Source: CAZTXD01 sp964617995
GTDB lineage: Bacteria; Actinomycetota; Acidimicrobiia; Spongiisociales; ZC4RG35
Assembly (NCBI GenBank): GCA_964617995.1
Contig: CAZTXD010000026.1
Location: 1-32,427, forward strand
Length of the DNA: 32,427 bases
Direction: 5' to 3'
Both the position numbers and the translations under genes were made by a program. The notes below the pieces were generated by a model. That model ran no database searches, was not told the DNA's origin, and saw only the letters and a program-made list of their open reading frames with translations. Numbering within the stretch: the stretch's first letter is position 1; every line of letters starts with the position of its first letter. This document shows positions 24,601-31,818 of this stretch, one piece after another.

Positions 24601-27236
24601 GGGTCGGCCGGGAAGCGGCACGGCAAGTGTTTCTTAGGCTGGTCACGGTCCAGGAGACAGCCGAGGACACCCGGCGCAGGGTACAGAAACGGGAGCTGCG
24701 GGCACTGGGCGTGGACCCTCAGATGCTCGATCAGGTTCTCGAGCGCTTCGGGGAGTATCGGCTTCTGACCTTCGACCGGGACCCTTTGACCAGAGGGCCT
24801 ACAGTGGAGGTGGCCCACGAGGCGCTCCTCACCGAGTGGGGCCGTCTACGTGACTGGATCACCGAACGTCGAGAAGACCTGCTCCTCCACCGGCGCCTGG
24901 CCGAAGCGGTGGCCGAATGGGAGGCATCGTCCAAGAGTGCAGAGTTTCTCCTCCAGCGCGGACGGCTCGACCAGTTCGAGTCGTGGGCTGCTGGCACCGA
25001 CCTGCTTCTCACCGCTTCGGAGCGTGAGTTCCTGGCGACCGGGAGGGTGGAGGAGGATCGGCGACGTCGGCGGCTCACTCGAAGACGTTGGGTCATTGTC
25101 GGCGTCCTCATCGCTGCACTGGTCATCATCGCTGGGGTTGCGCTGAATTCTCGCAACCGGGCCCAGCTCGCTACCGCCCGTGAGCTGGCGGCGGCCTCGG
25201 CGTCGGTCGTCGATACCGACCCACAGCTCGCCATCTTGCTCGCCCTCGAGGGGATCAAGGCCACACCCCAGCCGCAGCGGGAGGCGATCGAAGCCCTTCA
25301 CGAGTCGCTTCAGGCCAACAGTGTGCTGGCTGCGGTGGGTTGGCCGGCAGACCGACCGGCGGCGACAATGATGGGCGTCGCACCCTCTCCCGATGGCAGT
25401 CGCGTCGCGGTGTCGGCCGACGGAGCGACCGTCGATATCTGGGATACAGAAAACAAGACGCTGGTCCGCACCATTGGTGGCACTGAAGTCACCGAGATAC
25501 CTCTCGCCTGGCCGATGATCGATTGGCACGGTGATCGCCTCGCCGGTCTCGGTCCGGACGGTGTGTTGCGGGTCTGGGACTCCGAAAGCGGTGAGGAAGT
25601 TCGTCGCGTTGAGGCAGACTCAGTCGGACCCGGCACCACCGCGTTCAGTCCGGATGGGTCGCTCGTCGCCACCGCTCACCAGGTCGGGAGCCCGGTGGAA
25701 TCACCCACCGTGTTGCGAATGTGGGACACCGGCTCGCTCGAAATGGAATGGGAAAGGCCGTATGACAGCCTGATTCAGGTCTCCTTCGCTCCAGATGGTC
25801 AGTGGATCGCGGTGGCTCAGTTCGCAACCGGGGGAGAGTCGGGACTGGTCGAGGTTCTCGACGTTGCGACCGGCCGACCGCGATTCGCCTTCGATGTCGA
25901 TACCTGGGTGCCCGGTATCGCCTATACATCAGACGGGATGCTGGTCCGCGCGGGTTGGGACGGCTTGATCACCATCCACGACGGGACCACAGGTGAGCGA
26001 ACCCGTGACTTCGGCCCTGTGACTTGGCCGATCGTGGCGGCCAGCCCGGTCGGTTCCCTAGTGGCGCTGGGAAACGAGATCTGGGACGTCGAGAGCGGCG
26101 AACTGGTGCAACGGTTACTGGGGGGGTCGGCAGAGGTAGGGAGAATCCGGTTCACCACTGATGCGAGTCGCGTCTTCACCGGTGGATCGGACCTCATCGC
26201 CCGGATGTGGCCGGTAGGACCGGGCCCAGGCGAGTTGTTCTCGATGAGTCCGGCCCCGGTCGTACATAGCATCGACCTGAGCCCCGACGGATCACGGCTG
26301 GCCATCCTGGCTCTGGAGGAGTCCTACCCGTCGATTGGAGAGGTACAGATCTGGTCGATCGCTCCGCTCGAAAGGCTCGCCACCATCCCCGGTGGCCACG
26401 GCTACGGCATCACGTTCAGCCCTGACGGTGAGCTGGTTGCCGCCTTCACTCGGGAGGTCATCTCGACTCTGGACACCAGTGATGATCTGCTTGGCATCGA
26501 TCGTCTGGCCCTGTGGGACACCGACAGCGGCGCCCTCGTCACGGAACTGCCTGGTGGCGGGGAGTTGACGGGGCTGGAGGGCGGTTCGAGAGCGGCCTTC
26601 AGTCCCGACGGTAGTTTGGTCGCCGGCGTCGGTTCAGCCGGCCTTGCCGGCGTCTGGGAGGTGGAGACCGGCAGGTCGCTGGGTGATCCGTGGCGGGTTT
26701 CGCAGAGCCAGGCAAACGGCGTCGTTTTCACCACCGATGGATCCAATCTCGTCATCGTGGACAACGACAACTATCTGCGGGTATGGCGGATCGCTGACCG
26801 CAACCTGGTGCAAGAGTTCGATCACGGCGGTCTCATCGACGACGTGGCTGTCAGCCCGGATGGGAGGACGGTTATCAGCTTTGGCTTGGAGGTGACCTCG
26901 ATCTGGGATCTCGAAACCGGGGATCGGACCGACCTGCCGAGTCAAGGTATCGGCGGTGATCTGAGCCGGGATGGAGCACTGCTGGCCCTCCCCGCGGCCG
27001 GAGAGATCGGGGTCTGGGACCTCACCGCCCCGCAGCTAGCACTGCGTGGACACGAGGGCACCGTTCGCTTCCATCCCGACGGAATCCACCTGGTCACCGG
27101 GGGCGGCAACAGCGTCCGGGGTTGGACGCTCGACGTCGAAGAGTTGATCGAGATCGCCGGTCGACGACTGACGCGGGCAATGACGGATGCAGAATGCCAG
27201 ACCTATCTTCATCTTGACACCTGTCCAACCGAGTGA
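21627..27236 (+). CDS. BTAD-cyclase-like-Ser/Thr kinase-nSTAND1-WD40 fusion protein
   Basis: A 1869-residue paralogue of the 14858 protein. Order: winged helix (1-90) and BTAD repeats (95-242); a class III nucleotidyl-cyclase-like domain (~250-415) not present in the paralogue; kinase (447-695) with Lys477, HRDLKPSN (Asp570) and DFG (Asp588); nSTAND1 NTPase (~710-1090) with Walker A GPSGIGKS (750-757) and Walker B LLLLIDQFEELF (Asp839); membrane segment ~1155-1173; WD40-like propeller; the shared tail ECQTYLHLDTCP. The cyclase domain keeps the late GDFFGPPLNRCTRLM motif, but the FTDIEGS-type metal site reads LVSEVEDSA, so catalysis is doubtful. The start is GTG 21627, matching the paralogue's first residues (MELRVLGAVEV against MEFRLLGPVEV). 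Kinase and STAND motifs look intact. Confidence 0.9.
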   Translation: MELRVLGAVEVRKDGVPARLGGPKQRTVLALLAAEVGRAVSADRLIDSLWGGEAPAGSRHTLQTYISNLRSELGDVVVREGSGYRLDLDRNGVDAARFEDEVAAARTMLVDHPLDAAARLREALSLWRGHPFADQVGVVILEVEAARLEELRLRAVEDRIEAELALGLHSDLVGDLEALTAEFPLREGFRVQQMLALYRAGRQAEALRAYQKTRSYLGEELGIEPSPQLRELEQRILEQDPSLDVSVEPQVQSLAFLVSEVEDSAVVGELRGPQMRSALSLQDRIITEAVEEAGGQVFNRADGGISAVFPDVTRAVAAAQAAQASLASADWGKVPQFGVRMAIDVGEVESRAGDFFGPPLNRCTRLMASGHGGQVLLSADAHSALSAGSKSGWQAKALGDYRFKGLGRVQQVFQLVVDGLPSEFPSLVVDRMPHPLAGDGAGRTLRGYELREQVGGGDFGVVYRAYQPSVGREVALKTIRPELASEPAFVRLFEAEAQLVAALEHPHIVSLYDFWRDPDGAYLVMRWMRGGSLRQALDRGPWNAEPALRLLNQVGGALAYAHRQGVVHRDLKPSNVLLDEEGNGYLSDFGIAHRLVDASASARPQTSSPAYLAPEELRGEPLRLTSDIYALGLMTFELVSGRSPPMDGSLPSISGLRPEIPGEVDEVVARATREDSESRFPSVESFLTALSQALGEPVEVEQIGLTPTRNPYKGLHAFGERDAQDFFGRDSVVAEVVETVADHALVAVVGPSGIGKSSVVRAGVIPALRAGALPGSREWLVTDMFPGSYPFEELESALLRVAVERPPSLAEELRRDPLGLVRMSKQLLPPYTPLLLLIDQFEELFTLTLDEETRALFLEALATLVSDQRSRVRVVLTLRADFFDRPLRYPRFGELLRDGMVAVTAPGEDDLAQAVKRPAEGMGMRFEPGLVSRIVAEVEEQPGALPLLQYALTELFGSRTSDLMTVPGYRATGGVLGALATRAEELYGQLDRVGREAARQVFLRLVTVQETAEDTRRRVQKRELRALGVDPQMLDQVLERFGEYRLLTFDRDPLTRGPTVEVAHEALLTEWGRLRDWITERREDLLLHRRLAEAVAEWEASSKSAEFLLQRGRLDQFESWAAGTDLLLTASEREFLATGRVEEDRRRRRLTRRRWVIVGVLIAALVIIAGVALNSRNRAQLATARELAAASASVVDTDPQLAILLALEGIKATPQPQREAIEALHESLQANSVLAAVGWPADRPAATMMGVAPSPDGSRVAVSADGATVDIWDTENKTLVRTIGGTEVTEIPLAWPMIDWHGDRLAGLGPDGVLRVWDSESGEEVRRVEADSVGPGTTAFSPDGSLVATAHQVGSPVESPTVLRMWDTGSLEMEWERPYDSLIQVSFAPDGQWIAVAQFATGGESGLVEVLDVATGRPRFAFDVDTWVPGIAYTSDGMLVRAGWDGLITIHDGTTGERTRDFGPVTWPIVAASPVGSLVALGNEIWDVESGELVQRLLGGSAEVGRIRFTTDASRVFTGGSDLIARMWPVGPGPGELFSMSPAPVVHSIDLSPDGSRLAILALEESYPSIGEVQIWSIAPLERLATIPGGHGYGITFSPDGELVAAFTREVISTLDTSDDLLGIDRLALWDTDSGALVTELPGGGELTGLEGGSRAAFSPDGSLVAGVGSAGLAGVWEVETGRSLGDPWRVSQSQANGVVFTTDGSNLVIVDNDNYLRVWRIADRNLVQEFDHGGLIDDVAVSPDGRTVISFGLEVTSIWDLETGDRTDLPSQGIGGDLSRDGALLALPAAGEIGVWDLTAPQLALRGHEGTVRFHPDGIHLVTGGGNSVRGWTLDVEELIEIAGRRLTRAMTDAECQTYLHLDTCPTE

Positions 27237-27327
27237 GGAGGCCGGTAGGTGCAGCCGACCTATCCGAAGCCCAAGGACTACAAGAACCGAGACGCCGGAC
27301 CACTCGCTCACGTTGGTACAGCGATGG

Positions 27328-27383
27328 CTGGTGCCGAACTGGTGCCCAACCGCCTGGCACAACCCGGCACCAGACAGCACCAG
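27328..27383. repeat. candidate integrase arm sites, right end
   Basis: CTGGTGCC occurs at 27328-27335 and 27339-27346 (11-bp period), and in inverted form as GGCACCAG at 27366-27373 and, with one change, at 27376-27383. The 16 bp 27339-27354 are the reverse complement of 13594-13609 at the other end. No gene is supportable between 27237 and the att core. Confidence 0.5.
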
Positions 27384-27461
27384 TTGTCATGCGTTTCGAG
27401 TCGTCCTGACGTTGACTATCGCTGATCGACACCCATCACCGTCCTCAGAACGCCACTCGTA

Positions 27462-27509
27462 GGGCTCATAACCCGAAGGTCGCGGGTTCAAATCCCGCCC
27501 CCGCTACCA
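27462..27509 (+). repeat. right att core: 3' part of an initiator tRNA-Met gene
   Basis: This is identical over 48 bp to 13363-13410 and in the same orientation, ending in CCA. The bases on either side differ (TC against TA before it; TCTG against CCGA after it), so the identity ends sharply at both sides. The 5' half of the tRNA is again missing. Confidence 0.88.
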
Positions 27510-27512
27510 CCG

Positions 27513-27548
27513 AAGGCCCTGGTCAGAGAGTTTTCTGACCGGGGCTTT
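27513..27548 (+). terminator. Rho-independent terminator after the right tRNA fragment
   Basis: A 15-bp stem (27513-27527 with 27534-27548, two G-T pairs) and 6-nt GAGTTT loop ends in CTTTCT. It begins 3 bp after the CCA, like the one at the left copy, but is unrelated in sequence. Confidence 0.8.
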
Positions 27549-27566
27549 CTCGCGCCTGTATGAAAA

Positions 27567-27587
27567 CTTCTAACGGATCTTCTAACG
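27567..27587 (+). repeat. two CTTCTAACG repeats next to the right att core
   Basis: Copies at 27567-27575 and 27579-27587 have a 12-bp period. They lie 58 bp right of the att core and upstream of gajA, and could be arm sites of the recombinase encoded downstream or a gajA operator. The rest of 27549-27673 shows no gene and no convincing promoter. Confidence 0.4.
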
Positions 27588-27673
27588 AGTTCTGGCGAGA
27601 AGTGGTTCAGTTCGCTGACGGGAAGGTCGTTGGACCTCCTGGAATGTGCGTATTGCCCTGCTAGAGAGAAGTC

Positions 27674-29284
27674 ATGCGAATAGGTCGATTGGCGGTTGAG
27701 AACTATCGCTCGATACCCGACTTCGACATCGCACTTCCTGACAACGCGTTCTTGATAGGTCCAACTGAGTCAGGTAAGACGAGTCTCCTTCGCCTGCTCG
27801 ATCTTCTACTGGGATCCACCGTGCAGCAGGTATACACCTCCGTGGGTATCTCTGATTTCACGGACCCGTCTAGGGCCTTGACGGTAGAGGTCGAGCTCAC
27901 GGATCTGGGTGACGAGGAACTGGCGGCATTCCCTGACGAGGTAGATCTGACCAGGACTCCGCGAACCGTCACGTACAGGCTTGAGGTCGAGGGCGACCCT
28001 GACACCGTAGGCGAGCTTCGTGCCCGTCGGTGGTTTCCCACGTCGGGCCACGACCGGTCGGCGAATCGCGATCAAACCAAAGCCTTCGCCTGGTATTACG
28101 TGCCAGCGGACAGAAGCCTGTTTAGGGATCTTGGAGGCACGCGCTCAGGAGCACTCCGTAGACTCTTGGCTGCGCTGGAGCTGAACGACAGCGAAGCCCT
28201 TGAAAGTGGCTTGCAGGGTCTTCGGGAGGCGCTTCAGGGTCAGGACTCAGTCATCGGATTCAAAGCTTCCCTTGCTGAGTCACTCTCGAGTGCGTTGCCG
28301 AGATCGGTTAGTCCGTCTGACATACAGATTCTCCTCAGGGGCGATCTTGAGGGGGAGTTGCTCGGCAGCGTGGATGTTGCCCTTAGAGGGCGGCGTCGAG
28401 GGGATCGGGCGCTCATACATGAGCAGAGCGACGGGATACTGGCCCTGGCTGCGATTGCGATACACGCTATGTCGCTGACAGGTCACGGGATCTTCGCAGT
28501 CGACGAGCCAGAGTCACACCTTCACCCGACTGCGCAGAGGAGCGTGGGTCGGCTTCTAATGTCCATGCCAGGACAAGCTCTGGTGGCAACGCATTCAGCT
28601 CACGTCGCTGGACAGGCTGATCCCACTCACATCGTTGCATTAGACATTCGAGGGGCGCCGCGAATGTTGTCCGCTGCGTCACCTCTCGCGACTCCTGCCT
28701 ACTCCGACCGGTGGTGGCGCTCCGACTTGATCGATGTACTGACGTCGCGATGCGTCGCGGTGGTTGAAGGGGTCTCCGACCGACTATTGCTTGAACGTGC
28801 AGCCAAGGCCCATCGGATCGCTCTTGACCGCGGAGGTATCGCCGTTCTCCAGCTCGGCGGAGCAGGGACTTTCGAACACGCCCATGCCGTTATCGGGCCG
28901 ATCGGTTTCTCTCTTCGATGGCGAGCGCTCGGCGACGAGGACTATCGAGACAAATGGGCGAAGGTGGTCGGTGAGGCCGACCCAACCAAACTCGAGGCCC
29001 TGGGATTCACCTTCAGCGACGCGGACCTAGAGGAAGAGTATGTCCGTGCCTTAAGCCACAGAAGGGTTGTGATGATGCTCTTGCGCTCGGGGGCAATCAG
29101 TAAACGGAGGATCCTCGGCAAATCCGGCCGAGGGTCTTTGGCAGATCTGACGCATGACGATGTCGTGGGCGTTTGTCGCGCTTACAAGACAGAGGCAGCT
29201 CTCGCGGTCGCGCACCTGGCTTCGGATGCTGAGATTCGATCTGTGGATTCCCTTGCGCGTTTTCTGCGGCGTCTTCCGAGCTGA
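27674..29284 (+). CDS. gajA: Gabija GajA: OLD-family ATPase with TOPRIM nuclease domain
   Basis: A 536-residue protein, close to usual GajA size. The N-terminal ABC-type ATPase starts with the typical MRIGRLAVENYRSIPDFDI. Walker A is GPTESGKT (29-36). A signature-like HEQSDGILAL (249-258), Walker B FAVDEPESHLHP (Asp277, Glu278) and H-loop VATHSAH (His307) follow. The C-terminal TOPRIM nuclease has VVEGVSD (Glu365) and LGDEDYRDKW (Asp421, Asp423). In characterised Gabija, GajA is a nucleotide-inhibited endonuclease that assembles with GajB and acts when phage lowers NTP levels. GAGAGAAG lies just before the ATG. The stop overlaps the gajB start (TGATG), so they form one operon. All catalytic residues I can check are present. 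Confidence 0.88.
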   Translation: MRIGRLAVENYRSIPDFDIALPDNAFLIGPTESGKTSLLRLLDLLLGSTVQQVYTSVGISDFTDPSRALTVEVELTDLGDEELAAFPDEVDLTRTPRTVTYRLEVEGDPDTVGELRARRWFPTSGHDRSANRDQTKAFAWYYVPADRSLFRDLGGTRSGALRRLLAALELNDSEALESGLQGLREALQGQDSVIGFKASLAESLSSALPRSVSPSDIQILLRGDLEGELLGSVDVALRGRRRGDRALIHEQSDGILALAAIAIHAMSLTGHGIFAVDEPESHLHPTAQRSVGRLLMSMPGQALVATHSAHVAGQADPTHIVALDIRGAPRMLSAASPLATPAYSDRWWRSDLIDVLTSRCVAVVEGVSDRLLLERAAKAHRIALDRGGIAVLQLGGAGTFEHAHAVIGPIGFSLRWRALGDEDYRDKWAKVVGEADPTKLEALGFTFSDADLEEEYVRALSHRRVVMMLLRSGAISKRRILGKSGRGSLADLTHDDVVGVCRAYKTEAALAVAHLASDAEIRSVDSLARFLRRLPS

Positions 29285-30963
29285 TGAACAATTCAGCGCG
29301 GTCAGACCTTTTTCGTAAGGACCTCGATGCGAGGCGCGTGCTTATCTCTCTCCCGGTAACTGATGTGCTCCTCGTCGCTCCTCCGGGATGTGGAAAGACG
29401 GAAGGTCTGGCCGATAGAGCCGAGGCGCTGCTCAGCCAGCGGTTGATCGAGAGGCCGCAACGGCTCTTAGCTCTGACGTTCTCCAACAGAGCGCGAAACA
29501 ATCTGAGAGATCGGCTGAATCGCAAACTGGGCGCCAGGCAGACGTTGATCTCGGTCACGAATCTCCACGGTTTGAGTGCGCGCCTGATTCGAGCTCACGG
29601 TGCACTCTTGGATCTCGATGGGGAGTGGGGCTGGCCACAGAAGGGCTGGCGAGCTCAGGCCTGGCGTAGCGTCGTGGGTGGTGACGGTGGCCGGATCGAT
29701 CCCGCGGAGCGAGTGCTGCGGGTCGTGAAGTCGCGCCCACGATCTGACGATGAGGTGATGGACGAGCTGAAGAAGGCTGGCAATCCAGATGCTATCGAGT
29801 TCGAGCATGGTCGTATTGAGGATCATCGGTTCGACTATCAGGATCTCCTTCGACACGCCCACCGTCTCTTGGAGATCGACGATTGCCGTGAGACCTATCG
29901 TGAGCACTTCGGAGCTGTTCTTCTCGATGAAGCACAGGATCTGACTCACCAGCAGCTGGACATTGCATTGGCAATTGGCTCAGGAAGGATGACGAGTGCT
30001 GCTGACGAAGAGCAAGGGATCTACGGATTCAGGGGTGCAAACGCCGAGGAGGTTGTTGAGCGACTTCGAGCGAGTGACCCGGTTGAGATCCAGTTTCACC
30101 GATCTTTCAGGTCGGCTGAGGCTGTTCTCCGATGTGTCAACCAATTGACCTACAGGGGGACCGTCCTAGTAGCGGCAGATCCATCTACATGGGCTGATGA
30201 GGGCAGTGTGTGCGTAGCCCGATCAGCAACCAAGGACGAAGAGGCCGAATGCCTCATCACAGTGATTCAGCGAATTGTTGAAGCCGATGATGATTCTCGG
30301 GTTGGAGTCATAAGTAGGACTCGTTACCGGCGAGATGCCTTCCTCGATCGGCTCACAGCTGTCGACTTCCCTATTCACGTGTGGGATCGCCCCACTGACA
30401 ATCCAACGCTTGGTCGGCTATTGCGTGGATGTCTAAGGGACGTTCGTAATGAGAGCGATGATGACGGGGAGCTACTAACAGCCCTTATGGCCCTAGCTCG
30501 AGCTCGGGTCGATCCGGCCGACGCAGAGCTCTTGGACCAACTGGTAGAAGTCGGCATCGTGTTGCAGGACCTTCTAGGCGAGATATCACTTGAGGAAGCT
30601 GTGGCGCGGTGCCAGGTCACCCATGCCGGCGAAGCAGTGCCTCCTGGATTGAACGTTCTGACCGGGCATGAGGGTAAAGGTCAACAATTCGATTGGGTGT
30701 TCGTTCTCGGCGTGGAAGAAGGTGTGATACCCGACTACCGCGCACGGGACACGGATGCCCTCGACGAAGAGAAGCGTCTGCTTCGTGTAATGGCCTCGAG
30801 AGCGCGATACGGATTGGTTTTTAGCCTCGTGGCCGGTTGGCCGACGAGATACGGCTGGCGCAAACAGGACGAATCCCGTTGGATACCGCTCGTGGAGGAA
30901 GTAGCAACTCACCGCTTGGAGGACCTTGAGGTGTTGACGGGTGAAGCAGTGGCTCTGGAATAG
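29284..30963 (+). CDS. gajB: Gabija GajB: UvrD/PcrA-like helicase
   Basis: A 559-residue superfamily 1 helicase, somewhat longer than typical GajB. Motifs in order: Walker A VAPPGCGKTE (31-40); Ia LLALTFSNRARNNLRDRL; Ic SVTNLHGLSARLI; II VLLDEAQDLTHQQLD; III SAADEEQGIYGFRGA; IV QFHRSFRSAEAVL; V TGHEGKGQQFDWVFVLGVEE; VI EEKRLLRVMASRARYGL. The set is complete, so ATPase activity is expected. GajB is thought to sense DNA ends or unwound DNA and work with the GajA nuclease in abortive phage defence. Its start is embedded in the gajA stop. It converges on the recombinase gene with only 3 bp between stops and no terminator. Confidence 0.88.
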   Translation: MNNSARSDLFRKDLDARRVLISLPVTDVLLVAPPGCGKTEGLADRAEALLSQRLIERPQRLLALTFSNRARNNLRDRLNRKLGARQTLISVTNLHGLSARLIRAHGALLDLDGEWGWPQKGWRAQAWRSVVGGDGGRIDPAERVLRVVKSRPRSDDEVMDELKKAGNPDAIEFEHGRIEDHRFDYQDLLRHAHRLLEIDDCRETYREHFGAVLLDEAQDLTHQQLDIALAIGSGRMTSAADEEQGIYGFRGANAEEVVERLRASDPVEIQFHRSFRSAEAVLRCVNQLTYRGTVLVAADPSTWADEGSVCVARSATKDEEAECLITVIQRIVEADDDSRVGVISRTRYRRDAFLDRLTAVDFPIHVWDRPTDNPTLGRLLRGCLRDVRNESDDDGELLTALMALARARVDPADAELLDQLVEVGIVLQDLLGEISLEEAVARCQVTHAGEAVPPGLNVLTGHEGKGQQFDWVFVLGVEEGVIPDYRARDTDALDEEKRLLRVMASRARYGLVFSLVAGWPTRYGWRKQDESRWIPLVEEVATHRLEDLEVLTGEAVALE

Positions 30964-30966
30964 GGT

Positions 30967-31818
30967 TCAGCGTCGTTCCCCAAAGACGGCTTCACCGAAT
31001 CTGGAGGCGGCGTCGGCCTGCATACCTGGGAGGACGTGTTGGTAGACCTGCATTGTGAAAGCGACGCTGGAGTGCCCGAGGCGCTCGCTGACCACTTTGA
31101 CCGGGACTCCCTCCTTGAGCATGAGCGTGGCGTGCGTGTGCCTCAAGTCGTGGAGGCGGATGCGTGGTAGATCCATCTTCTTCAGAACGCGCTCGAAGGT
31201 CTGGGACATGTAATCGGGGTGGAGTGGCGAGCCGTCTGGCTTGGCGAAGACAAACCCCGAGTCGTCGACACGGACCCCAGTGGCCATGTACTGCTCGAGC
31301 TGCTGCTTCCGCCACGACCTCAGCACGGCCACCGTTCTCTCGTCGAGGTCGATGGTGCGAAGGGCGTGAGCAGTCTTCATGTCGGACACCACGATTCTGT
31401 AGTCGGGCGCGGTGACGGTCTGGGCGACCGAGAGCCGGGCGTTGTCGAAGTTGATGACCCGCCAGGTGAGTCCGAGCACCTCACTGCGTCGCATGCCGGT
31501 GTTGGCTTTGACGTAGAAGGCGGGGTAAAGGGGATGATTCTCGATTAGCTCGAAGAACCGCCGCAGTTCGTCGGCGTTCCACACCTTCATTTTCGGTCGG
31601 GCTCCTTTTGCCAGCTTTGGCGGGTCGGCTACGTCGGCGACGTTGCGGATCACGGACCCCTTGCGCAGGGCATCGTTGAGGGCGGCGTGGATCGTGACGT
31701 GGACGTGACGGACCGTCTTCGGTGCCAGGGGTCCGCCTCCCTTGGCCTGCCGGCCGTTGGCGAGCAGTTCGGTGTAAAGCGAGTCGAGGTCCTCTGGTGT
31801 CAGGCGTTGCAGTGGCAT
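30967..31818 (-). CDS. tyrosine recombinase/integrase, 5'-truncated
   Basis: The 283 residues after the first available ATG cover most of the core-binding domain and the whole catalytic domain. Catalytic residues are visible: Arg110 (TGMRRSE), Lys148 (SDMKTAHALR), His223/Arg226 (RLHDLRHTHA), His249 (ERLGHSS) and Tyr259 (FTMQVYQHV). The matching frame continues upstream of the ATG through KRDLAPSTYSSYERNIRLHV (to about 31896), plainly part of the core-binding domain. Yet there is no ATG, GTG or TTG in that frame up to a TAA near 32040, and the N-terminal arm-binding domain is missing. It is therefore probably an inactive remnant. It could be what is left of the enzyme that inserted this island at the tRNA site. 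Confidence 0.82.
   Translation of the reverse strand: MPLQRLTPEDLDSLYTELLANGRQAKGGGPLAPKTVRHVHVTIHAALNDALRKGSVIRNVADVADPPKLAKGARPKMKVWNADELRRFFELIENHPLYPAFYVKANTGMRRSEVLGLTWRVINFDNARLSVAQTVTAPDYRIVVSDMKTAHALRTIDLDERTVAVLRSWRKQQLEQYMATGVRVDDSGFVFAKPDGSPLHPDYMSQTFERVLKKMDLPRIRLHDLRHTHATLMLKEGVPVKVVSERLGHSSVAFTMQVYQHVLPGMQADAASRFGEAVFGERR

Larger units (their letters stand above)
13363..27509. mobile_element. 14.1-kb genomic island bounded by tRNA-fMet att repeats
   Basis: The block starts and ends with the same 48-bp tRNA-derived sequence and would leave a 14,099-bp circle on excision. Inside lie short repeats near both ends, two exported/anchored proteins, a kelch lipoprotein with a decayed tail, and two giant BTAD-kinase-STAND-WD40 proteins. 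No integrase, excisionase or replication gene is visible inside, so movement would need a recombinase in trans, or the element is fixed. The nearest recombinase (30967-31818) is outside and truncated. Boundaries follow from the repeats; mobility is inferred. Confidence 0.7.

Noticed and set aside
29467..29949. 160-codon minus-strand frame inside gajB
   Set aside because: Antisense to a region with clear helicase motifs; no domain of its own.
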